A stretch of 64,000 nt of DNA from Delphinapterus leucas (Eukaryota; Chordata; Mammalia; Artiodactyla; Monodontidae). The notes beneath the pieces are model-generated. The model had not been told where the DNA came from. It saw only the letters and a program-made list of their open reading frames with translations, and ran no database searches. This document shows, piece after piece, positions 47,691 to 61,046 of the stretch. The stretch covers positions 62,001 through 126,000 of the forward strand of contig NW_022098000.1 of NCBI RefSeq assembly GCF_002288925.2. Direction: 5' to 3'. The position numbers and the translations under genes were made by a program. Positions within the stretch are counted from its first letter, which is position 1; each line of letters starts with the position of its first letter.

Positions 47691-49345
47691 AACAAGAAAG
47701 AATAAAGAAATATGACAACTAAATGCAATGTGGTACTCTGGATTGAACTGTGGGACAGAAAGAAAATATTGATGGAAAAAGTAGTAAAATCTAAATAAAC
47801 TCTGGAGTTTATTTAAAAAAATAAAAAAAGAAATATACCCTATTACCAACTATGCAGTCAGATATCATCAAATTCATCCCTGCCATTGATTTCAGTGCAT
47901 GCAATTCTGTAGAGTAAAGCTCATAGGGGATTTTCCCTCAAACTTATGTGCCATGTGTAAAAAACAATGACTGTATTTTGCAAATAAAAATTCCATTTTA
48001 AAAAGTGATTTATAAATAAAAATATATCTTCTCATTAGAATGCAAGCTTTAAGTGATTGTTCACTGCAGTATCTCCAGGATTGAGAACAATGACTTACAT
48101 GTGTTAGCCATTACACAAATATCTGTTACATGAGTAATGTTCTCTGACCTTCTACCGAATCACATGGTTTATAGTCTGGCACAATTTTTATATGTAGGAA
48201 TATGTTTCTCAACAGTAGACAGCAGGAACCAGGGAGGGACAATATCTATCGTGTACACCATCATATTCCTGGAGACTGACAATACCTTTGCACACAAAAG
48301 ACAAATGTGCATTTTTACTATAAAATGGAGATAAAATACTTCAAATTTCAATATATTATAAAGAAAAAAATAAGAAAATATATGTAGGTACTCAGCTTAT
48401 GGATAGCAGTGATTGTGATGGTGGCTTATTTTTATGCTCCTACTTCTGAGTTGGCCTCATGAGAGTCACCAGAGAAGTGAGTTGATTTGGTACCTCTGGT
48501 TCCAAGTAGGGTGCACTACTTTTTCTCTGATGTTTGGACCTTCCCTTCCCTGTCCTGATGGAGCACTACACCATCATGTGGAGACCTGAACACAGGAAAT
48601 GTTCATCATCTCCTTTACTGCTCCTCATAAAGAGGAACAGAGTGGTCTTGGTATTATTTTAATAAAAATCCAGGACTTGAGAACATTTAAATGAATGTAT
48701 TTTTCAAGGCAGTCAACTGGTGATGCTGCACATGTATTTTCAGGAACAAGAAACAACACTTCTAGAGTGATGTACTATATTGATATATCATAGGCACTCA
48801 ATAAATCTTACTGAATTGTTAACTTTAAGTGGTTTTTAAATTAAACAATGTAATTTTGAAATTAATTTTATAGACTGATATTTTTATTGACTATTAATTC
48901 TTATGAGTCAATCATTATTTAGCAGTTTCAGGAACTACACATGCTATAAAAATAACTTAAAATTACAATTTCTGCCCTTCAAAGTTTTAAAATCTTTTAA
49001 CTGTATGATCATTGTGATAGCAGAAAGACAGCATTGCTGTCATATCAATGAGTCAGACAATGGACACAGTGAACCGTCTAAGAAAGACACTACTCTTAAC
49101 GTTCACTGTTGCTGTTGAAAGTTTTCTATGATTGTGATTAATTGCTTTTGAAATTTTGATCAAAATGGATTAGTCCAAGTTTCTGGTCCTGGCTCTCTAC
49201 ATCAAACCTCACTCTGGAATTACATAAATCAATGTAGTCTAGACTTCTGTAAAAACTGGGGGAGAGAAAGATAGAAGTAATTTCTGAGTTGTCAGTGATT
49301 GATGGATGTTTTGATTTCACAGTTTTAGTAAAGTAAAGGTCTTAC
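47691..49345. other. KHDRBS2 intron, no element recognised
   Basis: AT-rich, apparently single-copy DNA up to the donor of the 59 bp exon. A weak MIR-like tail (TAGGCACTCAATAAATCTTACTGAATT) occurs near 48790. Confidence 0.45.
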
Positions 49346-49404
49346 CGTAGCTGTCATAGGCATCCTCACTTACTCCATGACCATAGTCATAGTACTCAGG
49401 CACA
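49346..49404 (-). CDS. KHDRBS2: KHDRBS2 penultimate exon
   Basis: A 59 bp exon on the minus strand. It follows an acceptor ending CTATTGCAG and is followed by a strong donor GTAAGACC. It completes one codon with its first base, encodes VPEYYDYGHGVSEDAYDSY (19 residues), and leaves one base (G) that joins the exon at 24449 to make Ala. This is the tyrosine-rich C-terminal region of the Sam68/SLM family, the part targeted by tyrosine kinases. The VPEYYDYGHG wording fits KHDRBS2. The acceptor has a weak, purine-interrupted pyrimidine tract (TCTAAATCTATTGCAG). Upstream exons with the KH domain are not in this window. Confidence 0.93.
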
Positions 49405-50129
49405 CTGCAATAGATTTAGACAGCGATCAATGTTACTGTATTTAGGAGGAGTCAACCCAAAAACTTATATGGAATTTGAATGCAAAATGTGTGCTAAGGT
49501 AATATTCCAAGAATCTCTAGGCATAAATCACATATTTGAACATAAATAATAATAGAATAATATCGAATAATAGAATTCAAAGAAGAATATTCAGTAAGAA
49601 AAATACAGGTTATTGACAAAAAGTGCTATGATTTTCTCACCCCACCTCAGTACTTTATCTCTATCCTCCAATTATATAAATCAAATTTCCTCTAAAGCAC
49701 AAGTATGATACTTCAAGAGGAGAGTTATAAAATGTCTATTTCCAAGAAAAGTGCTACATAAGATGACAATCTGGTCAATTGTGTGTGGGTTTTAATGCAA
49801 TTACCTTAAGAAATATACATCAATTTCATCTTCACTTCCAAACACTGAAATTATATTTATACTCCCTTCCAACTCTTCCACAGTATGTCCCTAGGCTTCT
49901 CAAATACATAAGCTATTTCTTCTCACTTAATATCTTGCTAGATGCTTAGCCTAATGTTACCAAGTCATAATTTTAAAAAACACTATACAAAGAGTGGAAA
50001 TTATTTTAATTTAGCTTAGTATTTGGATAATTAATGCATATTTTAATTTTATTTAGGATCTACAAATATTTGTGATACACTGTATTTTTCACTCAAATAA
50101 GCTCATTCATTTAAAGTTCTCTACCTCAT
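49405..50129. other. KHDRBS2: KHDRBS2 upstream intron, single-copy DNA
   Basis: AT-rich sequence with no exon or repeat that I recognise. The intron continues to the window's right edge at 64000. Confidence 0.5.
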
Positions 50130-50643
50130 CTATACAATGGAATATTACTCAGCCATAAAAAGAAATGAAATTGAGTTATTTGTAGTGAGGTGGATGGACC
50201 TAGAGTCTGTATACAGAGTGAAGTAAGTCAGAAAGAGAAAAACAAATACCGTATGCTAATACATATATATGGAATCTAAAAAAAAAAATGGTTTTGATGA
50301 ACCTAGGGGCAGGACAGAAATAAAGACTCAGACCTAGAGAATGGACTTGAGGACATGGAGAGGGGAAAGGGTAAGCTGGCATGAAGTGAGAGAGTAGCAC
50401 TGACATATATACACTACCAAATGTAAAATAGATAGGTAGTGGGAAGCAGCTGCAACACATGAAGAGATCAGTTTGGTGCTTTGTGACCACCTAGAGGGGT
50501 GGGATAAGGAGGGTGGGAGGGAGATGCAAGAGGGAGGGGATATGGGGATATATGTATATATTTGGCTGATTCACTTTGTTGTACAACAGAAACTAACACA
50601 ACATTGTAAAGCAATTATACTCCAATAAAGATGTTAAAAAAAA
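50130..50643 (+). mobile_element. 5'-truncated L1 3' end
   Basis: Starts within the ORF2 C-terminus (CAATGGAATATTACTCAGCC), continues through GTGAGGTGGATGGACC and the 3'UTR (TATACACTACCAAATGTAAA, CTTTGTGACCACCTAGAGGGG), and ends CTCCAATAAAGATGTTAAAAA. About 510 bp of a young-looking L1 related to element A. Confidence 0.93.
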
Positions 50644-50814
50644 CAAAGGAGATGACTCCGATGGCATAAAAAGAAAATGTTCAAATTCTTTTACAAAGTA
50701 ATTAAAACAATGAATCAAAACCTGACAAAAGTGCAAAAAAGAAATGGATAGTTCAAATCAGAAACTGATCATATTATTGAGTTCACTGGACTATCTGAAA
50801 ATAAGATGAAAAGA

Positions 50815-51043
50815 TGTTTAGTTAATTTTTTTTTTTTTTGCGATATGCGGGCCTCTCACTGTTGTGGCCTCTCCTGTTGTGGAGCACAGGCTCCGGACGC
50901 GCAGGCTCAGCAGCCATGGCTCACGGGTCCAGTCGCTCCGCGGCATGTGGGATCTTCCCGGACTGGGGCACGAACCCATGTCCCTTGCATCGGCAAATGG
51001 ACTCTCAACCACTGCGCCACCAGGGAAGCCCCTGTTTAGTTAA
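50815..51043 (-). mobile_element. CHR SINE, minus strand, with target-site duplication
   Basis: Body 50826-51032 with poly(T) at its left, flanked by TGTTTAGTTAA at 50815-50825 and 51033-51043. Confidence 0.95.
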
Positions 51044-51054
51044 AATTTGCATCC

Positions 51055-51235
51055 ATTCTTCTTTTATTTTATATTTTTCTGGATTTAATGAGGTATAATT
51101 GACAACTAAAAAATTTTCTAAATGTAAGTTTTACATCATGATGTTTTGATTATATATACATATATATGTTGTGAGATGATTACCAAAATTAAGTTAATTA
51201 ACATAGAAAAATAAATTTCTCTGCCTGAACCTTAA
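51055..51235 (-). repeat. Old L1M-type 3'UTR fragment, minus strand
   Basis: TTTAATGAGGTATAATTGACAACTAAAAAATT, then GATTATATATACATATATATGTTGTGAGATGATTACCA and TTAGTTAACATAG-like sequence, matches the 3'UTR of old L1M families on the minus strand. AT-rich simple sequence follows to about 51310. Confidence 0.65.
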
Positions 51236-51310
51236 TTTATAAGCTTATATATTTATACATATATATTTACATATATAATTTGTATATATAAATTTATAAA
51301 TTATATCAAG

Positions 51311-54160
51311 ATATACTAATTCCTCTAAGTATATAAAAGTGTGGCAAGAAAATGGCTTAATATCAAATTGCATAAGGGCTGAGGGTGGGTGATAGATGCC
51401 AAAGAGTTAGGTTGGAAGGAAGAAAGAAAGGCCTAAAATTATTTGGTTGTTATTATCCTTCAAGGCAATCCCATAGGTCTCATTATATTAAATACTTGAG
51501 ATTTCATTGATAGTAAGGAAAGAGAAGCAAAAAATAAAATAAAAGTCTGTATATTAGAGATGAAAAGAGAGATGGACAGAAGTTTGGCCATTTTTATCTT
51601 TCTGGGAGGCAATTGATAATGCACTAATTCAATTTCAGTGTAATGTAGCTGGGATAAAAAAAGATAACATGGGCTTCATTGCCCAGGATAATTATATACA
51701 AATTCTCTAAGAAAAATATGGTAGTAAGTTTCTCTCCCCACCTTTCTAAGACTTGAGATTGTAGAAGTCTAAAGTCATTGGCTGGTGGCTGGATGTTTAT
51801 CTTAATAGAAATGATGCAACCCAATTGAGAACCCTCACATATGTATAGCAAAGTCCTGAAGTTTTTTCACTGATTTCCGGGATGATCAAGAATTGGCAGT
51901 CATGAGAATGTGATTAACAAGCAGCATTCCCGTGTATCAGGACGAAGAGAAAATGAGGACACTGAGAGCAGCTGTTCCCCACCTTCCTCACAATCAGTAA
52001 ATTTCTCATGAGTAAGCCTGATTATGTTTCCCAAAGTGTGTTGTATGAACACCAGTAGCAAAAAACACTATCTAGTAGCATTACTATGTTTCTAAATGGA
52101 TTTCAACTTTGATTTCAATTGATGAAGCTGAGAGGGAAAAAGAACAGTAGTGAGAGAGACCATGACAGGGAAGCTGTTATTGTTTACCATAAATGATACA
52201 TACACACCAAGAGGGAATTTTAAATTTCAAAACTCTAAAAGGGGAAAATGAAACATACAAGACATTTGTAAAATAATGGATAATGCAAAATAATGGATAA
52301 CAATCTTAATGGACTCTTCCAGAGTCCATACCTTTGCTTATCCAAATATTACTTCTCATTTCTCCCAGAAGAAAATATTTTACGTGGACAAATGGCCACA
52401 CGGTGAGTGAAATATACTCCTCAGCCATGCTTGCAGCTAGCTGTGCCCTTGTGGCTGTGTCAGGAAACACGGGATGTGCACAGAAGTGAGGGTATCAACC
52501 TTGAGTTCATTTCCAAATGAAGAACAAGCTCCTCATCTTGGACTTGTTCACAGTCACCTCCTCAGATGGTAAAATGCACTCAAAGTGATGATCTAGTATC
52601 TACCATGCAAATACAGATAATGCTAGAAAGTCCTGCACTGTAGCATGGGAGGAACTTGTGTCTAAATGGTCATGTTGGAGCAGACTTACTCTAAATCACT
52701 GCCTACCTCAGGGATTGTTATGAGGGAAAAAATAACTTTTTCTCTTTTTTGAGTCACTGATTTTTGAATCTCTGTTACAACAATTTAGTCAAAAATAAAA
52801 ATAAGTATGTAGGGGTGTAGAACTGCCATTAAAAATCTCAAAATATGGGTTATTAGTTCACTGGGAGGGTGGAAAGTGTAAGGAAAAAAAATACTGTAGG
52901 ATGGAAAGCTGATGACCTTTGTCATGCCATCACCAGTGAAAACCTGAATGGCAGGCTATAAGCCTAGATATATTTTGGCACTATGGGAAAAAGCTGGACA
53001 AAGCCCAACTGTTGACAATCCTTGCTGCTTTTAAAAAAGGTTTAAAGAAGTTATGAGCTCAAATAAGAATGGGCCATTTTTCCAGAAGAAACAAAATTGA
53101 ATAGAGCTTTGCTAAGGGAAGTTATCTCTGCCTAATTTATGTGTTAGTTCTATAATTTAAAAATGGGAGAAGGTTCAGAAATTTAGGGCTTAACAGGATT
53201 AGAGAAGTCAACTGTTTCTGTATTCCAATAGCAAGAGACAATGAGTGTTGTTCAAAGATGCCCTTACATCTTCCCATTAGACTTTGCTACAATACACAAT
53301 CCCAGGGACAACCCTCGGGTCCCCAAACATGTATGGAAGCATGTTGCAAAAATTGTGAAGTCCCAATGAAGGCATGCTCTACTTTAATCATTTCAGATAT
53401 GCCCAGAGATAAGACCATTTATCCATAAGGATAAGGAAGGACCTTCTGCTAAATCTGGCTTAACTCCCAGAAAAGAGAACCAAGATTGCCAGATGCACTC
53501 ACCAAAAAATTTATTTCAGTGCTGTTGCTTAGATGCCTCTTAACCTCTGCTTAGCAGGGTTTTGTAACTGTTATTGCCTGTGGAATGTTTCCCAAAGGAC
53601 CTTACTATTGTAGTTATTCTGTTCCTTTTACACTAATTTATATTGCATATTTTGTATGGAGAAGAAGGTCAAGAACAAGAAAGATATTCTGTCTATCATT
53701 TTATAGGTTGTGAGACTTGAAAGAACCATGAAGACCTAATCTTCCCGGACTCTAGATTTTGATCTGGTTGCAGTAATTGGAATTGAACTTGGATTTTCTC
53801 TTTTAAGCAGAAGGTAGGTTTTTTTTTATGTTTCTTTGTTTGAATGAGAAGACGGGTATTCACTCATTTGGATGATGAGAGGGCTGGGCTCCAGAAGACT
53901 TCAAGCTGTTCCAAAATCCATTTGGCTCTTCTTTCAATAAGAGAGACTGACAATCTCAAGACTACATTTCCTAGTATTCCTTACATTTGAGTGTGACCAT
54001 GTGCAGAGTTATGTATACAAATTATTCATGATTTTCATAAAATTATATTCACTGTCCTCTACTTCTTTTCAGCTTTCATGTAACTGGCTGCAAACGTCAA
54101 TGATTGGAGCCACTTTGGAAGACATTAACAATGGTGTAATGGACAGTATCTTACTATTTT
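51311..54160. other. KHDRBS2 intron, no gene recognised
   Basis: Mixed AT-rich single-copy DNA. TTTCCCAAAGTGTGTTGTATGAACACCAGTAGC near 52025 resembles an old DNA transposon end but is too short to assign. No exon with STAR-family sequence is seen. Confidence 0.4.
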
Positions 54161-54164
54161 CCAA

Positions 54165-54496
54165 AATTTGTTTGTTGAAATCTCAATACCCATTGTGATG
54201 GTATTAAGAGATGAGACATTTGGGAATTAAATTAGATATGGAGGGTGGAGCCCTAATGAATGCATTAGTGCTCTTAAAAAGCAGGACTCCCAGAGAGCTC
54301 TCTTGCTCTTTTTCTACCATGTGAAGATACAAGAAGACAGCAGTCTGCAACCCAGAAGAAGACTTCACCAGAACCCAACCATGCTGGCACCCTGACCTGG
54401 GACTCCCAGCCTCCAGACCTATAGGAAATAAATTTCTCTTGTTTATAAGCCACCCAGTCTATGGTATCATGTTATAGCAGCCTGAACTAAGACAGA
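54165..54496 (+). mobile_element. MaLR-like LTR (MST/MLT type)
   Basis: GTTGAAATCTCAATACCCATTGTGATGGTATTAAGAGATGAGACATTTGGGAATTAAATTAG, GGAGGGTGGAGCCCTAATGAATG, CAGCCTCCAGACC, the GGAAATAAATTTC polyadenylation signal near 54425 and TTATAGCAGCCTGAACTAAGACAG are the order and wording of ERVL-MaLR LTRs. Subfamily not assigned. Confidence 0.7.
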
Positions 54497-54857
54497 TGGC
54501 ATTCCACTAGCCTGAAAGCCTGAACGGTGTCATGGAGTAAAGTCCACCTACTTGCCTTGCTTTATTATGTGTGAAGGAGATAAATGTTTCTCTTGTTTGG
54601 GCCACTGAATTGTGAATCTCCTTATAATGGAAGCTTATCCCATATCCCAAATAATACAGTTGGCAATTAAAGCAATCACTTGAAGATGAATTGTTATTCA
54701 GTAAATATTTGTTCAATGAATAAATGATTAAATAAAAGAATTCAAAATAATAGAACATTTTGCTAAAATATCATTATAAAATTTTGTGTACACTTCAGAA
54801 GTGATGTTTACTTACATCAACAACAATGGGAACAATAAAGAAGAAAAACAAACCACA

Positions 54858-55393
54858 GGGACAATAGCCAAGATATGGAAGCAACCTAAGTGTCCATTAA
54901 CAGATGAATAGATAAAGAAGATGTGGTATATATATGCAATGAAATACTACTCAGCCATAGAAAAGAATGAAATTTTGCCATTTGCAGCAACATGAATGGA
55001 CCTGGAGGGTGTTATGTTTAGTGAAATAAGTCAGACAAAGACAAATACTATGTTTTCACTTATATGTGGACTCTTGAAAAAATTTTTAAAAAACAAACAA
55101 ATACAACAAAACATGAACATACTCACAGATACAGAGGACAAACTAGTGGTTACCAGAGAGGAGAAGCATGGGGTATAGGCAAAATCAGTGAAGATTATTA
55201 TGAGGTACAAACTGATGTAAAATAAGTGTAAAATAAGTTACAAGAATGTAGTGTTCAGAAGATGGAATACAGTCAATATTTTATAACAACTTAAATGGAG
55301 TAAATCTATTAAAATATTGAATTACTATGCTATATATAAATTGAAATTAATATAATATTGTAAGTCAAATATAATTCAATAAAAAAAGAAAAA
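54858..55393 (+). mobile_element. 5'-truncated L1 3' end, diverged subfamily
   Basis: Begins GACAATAGCCAAGATATGGAAGCAACC (ORF2 C-terminus), includes ATACTACTCAGCCATAGAAAAG and GGACCTGGAGGGTG, and has a 3'UTR unlike the young copies (AACTAGTGGTTACCAGAGAGG). It ends in AATTCAATAAAAAAAG. This is an older L1 lineage than the fragment at 50130. Confidence 0.88.
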
Positions 55394-58050
55394 TAATTGC
55401 TCTTATTTTCTGATATGAATGAAATTCAGGTTAAAAGTTTAAAACTATTGTAACTGACCTATGCATGTGTAATTTTTATATTGTTATATTATTTTCAATT
55501 TTAAAAGCATATATGACTTGGCTAGAAAAAGTAAACTATGGTATTAGCTCTATGACTTTCATTTCATTTTTCAGAAAGCCATATTGCATTACTTTTGTTA
55601 ATTTATCATGTTATTTAATTATGTTATGTACAAGTTAAAAGTGGTCAAATGAATTCAAACACAACAAGGTTATTTAATTTGAATGGATATTATTATTCCA
55701 TTTTATATTTTAGAAACTATAGCAATCAAGGTTTGTAAACACACTGTTACAATTAGAGAGGTGTTAATTAAAATTATGACAATTATTTGTGGTTTGGAAT
55801 ATAATTACTCTGGTAGTTAGATATAATTTTCCTAGGAACTGGTGTATATATATAAAATCAGGATAGAACACGTTAGCTGCATTAATTCATTAATCCATGT
55901 CTAGTTATTCATAAAAAATTCTACACAACATTTTGGCTTTTTGAAATCAAGACTTAGACACTAATAAATATTTGGAAAAAATAAATAAACATTTTGGCAG
56001 AAAAAAATACCAGATTAATTAATTAATGATTGATTGTAAAATTTGAAAAAATCAGAGATGGAAATTTTCAGTTCTTTTTTGGAAGAAGGGCATTTTACCT
56101 TAAATAGGCTATGTTAGCAGTTTACTAAGACAACTAATTAAATAGAAACGAACACAATAGAAAAAACTAGAAAGAAATTTGGTTTCTAGGAAACCAAATA
56201 ATACCTTCACCATAATCAAGCTATTTTTGAAGCAAGTGAGTCCGCCTGTGCCATGTTGACACTGCCATTTCCATCATGCTTCTCATCCAGCACTTGGTGC
56301 TCATGTTTCTGTGGTCAGAGCACTGATGCTGGGACAGACCTGTTCACAGGTCAGTCAGACTAACCAAGCTTGTAAATGAAATCTTTTAGATGTTCAATTA
56401 TTGCAAAAAGAGATATTGGCAGTAATATAAATGATCTCTGTTCCATAGGATGTGTTCATATAATCAAACCAGTTAGACCTGTAAAATGTGGGGGGGAACA
56501 GAGGAGGCAATTTGTTAAACAGCAACACTTTGCTTAATTTTTTTAACTATCTACTTTGGTAGCATATAAAAATTATCAGGGATGATTAAACACTTTACAA
56601 ATACACCAGAGATTGTTGTGGCCTGGTAAGATTAAAACTCTCACATTAATAGTTTCCAGTTTATTTTGTTTATGCATTGTGTCCTTCATTTCAACCTTTT
56701 TCTGATTCTTGACTAAGCTGTAGATTTTGGGATATGAAAGTAGGACAAATAGATGAGTGTGAGTTTCAATTAAAGCTTTATTGATTATTTTCTGAATTGA
56801 GGAGAAGTAAAAACTACAAAATAATATTTCAGATGAAAGGATAAAGGGATTTAATTACCGTATTAATATGAAGGAAACATAACTACCCAACTATTCTTAG
56901 CACTTAAGTGGGTTCTCTTAATGTTTGTTCTCTTAAGCATTTGATCTGCAACTTTGTTATACTGTGCATTTACACTGTATTTCCAGAGATATTTGTTAAG
57001 TAAAGATAAATTTACAGCCCAGCCCCCACCCTCAATTTGCAAATTGATAGTTCATTTTTTAGATCCACTTATATGATGATCAAATCCTTCTGTTAAATTT
57101 CATAAATCTTCATGAAAGTTCCATTTACAAAGCTGGGAATCTACTGTGTAGATTAATGTGGGCAACACATAGGTTCATGAATCAGTTCTCACCACCAATG
57201 ACAACCTCCCTCAGTGTTATTCAGGACATTAACCAAACATTGGTGGGAAGGAGGCATGAGAGACCCTTCACCAAACAGCTCAAGACTCCACAGCTTTCTT
57301 CAATGTCATGTTACCTATTAATTCTCATAGCTGTCCCCAGATCTTCCCTGGGGAAGGGGGAGACATCTCCTATTATTTCCAGCACTGAAAGTGAAGCTTG
57401 CCAAAATAGGATCAACTTTATGCTTACATTAGAGAATATGACCTATTTTCAAATAGGTTCTTAAAAATGATTTTCATTTGTCCATATTTTCTAGGGCAAA
57501 CCTTACCTTCCCACAGAAACTAGCTGCATTGTCTCTCCTCTCTCACTTCTCAATATATTCTTTCATTTTCATTATTCCTGGCTACACATGTAACAGTACA
57601 ATAACCATTAAAAAACACAGCAGATACATATAGATATTCAGTCTATTTTGTAAAACACTAAAAATCAAACAGGTGGCATTGAAGCAGCCCTCATGGAAAT
57701 TACAGTCAAGCAGAAAAGCAATTACACAAGAGATAAGGAGTGACTCACATTTTTTTCATTCATCAAACCTTGAAAAGAAAGAGAAATTAACTACTCAAGT
57801 GAAATGGAATGAAGAAGACTGACAGGTATGGCATCAGCACTAATCAAGTCTCAGAGGCAAGAAAAAGCATGGTCTGAGCAGCTATTACTTCAGAGCAGGA
57901 GGGGGCGAGTGTGAGTGAGACAGGGCTCAACAACAGATATGATAAATAGGCAGGAGTCACATCTTGAAGGACCTTTATTAGTCATGGTCAGGAGTTTGGA
58001 TTTTACCTTACAAGACATTGAAGACAAGGAATGATTTAAGAAGGAGACAG
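55394..58050. other. KHDRBS2 intron, single-copy AT-rich DNA
   Basis: No exon, SINE or L1 recognised. The 102-codon frame at 57156-57464 has no recognisable domain or codon signal and is not called as a gene. Confidence 0.45.
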
Positions 58051-60127
58051 GAGGAGCTTCAAGATGGCAGAGGAGTAAGACATGGAGATCACCTTCGTCC
58101 CCACAAATACTTCAGAAATACGTCTACATGTGGAACAACTCCTACAGAACATCTACTGAACGCTGGCAGAAGACCTCAGACCTCCCAAAAGGCAAGAAAC
58201 TCCCCACATACCTGGGTAGGGCAAAAGAAAAAAGAAAAAACAGAGACAAAAGAATAGGGACGGGACCCGCACCAGTGGGAGGGAGCTGTGAAGGAGGGAA
58301 GTTTTCCCCACACTAGGAAGCCCCTTTGTGGGCAGAGACTGTGGGTGGAGGAGGGGGGAAGCTCTGGAACCGTGGAGCAGAGGTCAGCAACAGGGGTGCA
58401 GAGGGCAAAGCAGAGAGATTCCCGCACAGAGGATCAGTGCCGACCAGCACTCACCAACCCGAGAGGCTAGTCTGCTCACCCGCCGGGATGAGTCGTGGCT
58501 TGGAGCTGAGGCTCGGGCTTCGGAGGTCAGACCCCAGCGAGAGGACTGGGGTTGGCTGTGTGAACACAGCCTGAAGGGGCTAGTGCACCACAGCTAGCCG
58601 GGAGAGTGTCTGGGAAAAGGTCTGGAACTGCCAAAGAGGCAAGAGACTTTTTCTTGCCTCTTTGTTTCCTGGTACACTAGGAGAGGGGATTAAGAGTGCT
58701 GCTTAAAGGAGCTCCAGAGATGGGAGCAAGCCGCAGCTATCAGTGCAGACCCCAGAGACAGGCATGAGATGCTAAGGCTGCTGCTGCAGCCACCAAGAAG
58801 ACTGTGTGCAAGCACAGGTCACTATCCACACCTCTTCTCCTGGGAGTCTGTGGAACCCGTCAATGCCAGGGTCCCGTGATCCAGGGACAACTTCCTTGGG
58901 AGAACACATGGCGTACCTCTGGCTGGTGCAACGTCATGCCAGCCTCTGTCATCGCAGGCTCGCCCTGCACTCCGAAACCCTCCTTCTCCCTGGTCTGAGT
59001 GAGCCAGAGCCCCCGAACCAGATACTTCTTTAACCTCGTCCTGTCTGAGCGAAGAACAGACGCCCTCAGGCTACCTACATGCAGAGGCAAGGCCAAATCC
59101 AAGGCTGAATCTCAGGAACAGTGCAAACAAAGAAGAGAAAAGGAAACCTCTCCTAGCAGCCTCAGGAGCAGTGGATTAAATCTCCACAGTCAACTTGATG
59201 TACGATGCATCTGTGGAATACCTGAATAGACAACGAATCATCCCAAATTAAGGAAGTGAACTTTGGGACCACCAATATATATATACATATATATTCCCTT
59301 TTTCCCTTTTTGTGAGTGTGTATGCATATGTTTCTGTGTGTGATTTTGTCTGTACAGCTTTGCTTTTACCATTTGTCCTAGGGTCCTGTCTGTCCATTTT
59401 TTATTGTGTGTTTTGTTTTAGTATAGTTTTCAGTGCTTGTTATCATTGGTAGATTTGCTTTTTGGTTTGGTTGCTCTCTTCTTTTTAAATTACTGAAAAA
59501 AAAATTTTTAATAATTATGTTTTGGTTTTTATCTTAATAACTTTTTTATTTTATTTTATATTATCTTTTTCTTTCTTTCTTTTTTGTTCCTTTTATTCTG
59601 AGCCGTGTGGATGACAGGCTCTTCGTGCTCCAGCCAGGTGTCAGGGCTGTGCTTCTGAGGTGAGAGAGCCAAGCTCAGGACATTGACCCACCAGAGACCT
59701 CACAGCTCCACGTAATATCAAATGGAGAAAATCTCCCAGAGATCTCCATCTCAATGCCAAGACCCAGCTCCACTCAACGACCAGCAAGCTACAGTGCTGG
59801 ACAACCTATGCCAAACAACTAGCAAGACAGGAACACAACCCAACCTATTAACAGAGAGGCGGCCTAAAATCAAAATAAGGTCACAGACACCCCAAAACAC
59901 ACCACCAGACGTGGACCTGCCCACCAGAAAGACAAGATATAGCCTCATCCACCAGAATACAGGCACTACTTCCGTCCACCAGGAAGCTTACACAACCCAC
60001 TGAACCAACCTTATCCACTAGGGGCAGACACGAAAAACAACAGGAACTACGAACCTGCAGCCTGCAAAAAGGAGACCCCAAACACAGTAAGTTAAGCAAA
60101 ATGAGAAGACACAGAAACACACAGCAG

Positions 60128-60988
60128 ATGAAGGAGCAGGTAAAAACCCACCAAACCTAACAAATGAAGAGGAAATAGGCAGTCTACCTGAAAAATAATT
60201 CAGAGTGTTAGTAAAGATGATAGAAAATCGTGGAAATAGAGTAGAGAAAATACAAGAAACGTTTAACAAGGACCTAGAAAAACTAAAGAGGAAATAACAA
60301 TCATTAACAACACAGTAAATGAAATAAAAATTCTCTACAAGGGATCAATAGCAGAATAACTGAGGCAGAAGAACGGATAAGTGACCTGGAAGATAAAATA
60401 GTGGAAATAACTACTGCAGAGCAGAATAAAGAAAAAAGAATGAAAAGAATTGAGGACAGTCTCAGAGACCTCTGGGACAATGTTAAATGCACCAACATTC
60501 GAATTATAGGGGTTCCAGAAGAAGAAGAGAAAAAGAAAGGGACTCAGAAAATATTTGAAGAGATTATACTTAAAAACTTCCCTAATATGGGAAAGGAAAT
60601 AGTTAATCAAATCCAGGAAGCATAAAGAGTCCCTTACAGGATAAATCCAAGAAGAAACACACCAAGACACATATTAATCAAACTATCAAAAATTAAATAC
60701 AAAGAAAAAATAGTAAAAGCAGCAAGGAAAAAGCAACAAATAAAAAACAATGGAATCCCGATATGCTTAACAGCTGATCCTTCAGCAGAAACTCTGCAAG
60801 CCAAAAGGGCCTGGCAGGACATATTTATAGTGATGAAAAGGAAAAACCTACAACCAAGATTACTCTACAAAGCAAGGATCTCATTCAGGTTTGATGGAGA
60901 AATTAAAACCTTTACAGACAAGGAAAAACCAAGAGAATTCAGCATAACCAAACCAGCTTTACAACAAATGCTAAAGGAACTTCTCTAG
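60128..60988 (+). pseudogene. L1 ORF1 remnant (element B)
   Basis: Opens at ATG 60128 and ends at the TAG at 60986-60988, full length in span. Stops near 60196-60198 and later break the coiled-coil half. The frame 60401-60625 carries NIRIIGVPEEEEKKK of the RRM and IILKNFPNMGKE, closely matching element A but cleaner. Confidence 0.87.
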
Positions 60989-61046
60989 GCAAGATACGCA
61001 AGAGAAGGAAAAGATCTACAATAACAAACCCCAAACAATTAAGAAA

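Larger units (their letters stand above)
24450..49345 (-). other. KHDRBS2: Last intron of KHDRBS2 (24.9 kb)
   Basis: Bounded on the minus strand by a GTAAG donor at 49345 and a pyrimidine-rich acceptor ending TAG at 24450. The codon split (G|CA, Ala) is consistent on both sides. The intron holds most of the repeats listed between these positions, including a full-length L1 in the gene's own orientation. Very long introns fit KHDRBS2, a large gene, better than the compact Sam68 gene. Parts not listed separately (for example 24900-25790, 28200-30950, 31512-34204, 40396-41340, 42140-43170, 44106-46050, 46124-47600) show only AT-rich, apparently single-copy sequence to me. Confidence 0.9.

Noticed and set aside
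57156..57464. 102-codon plus-strand frame
   Set aside because: No domain, no splice context and no sign of conservation in the sequence; within chance for this length.
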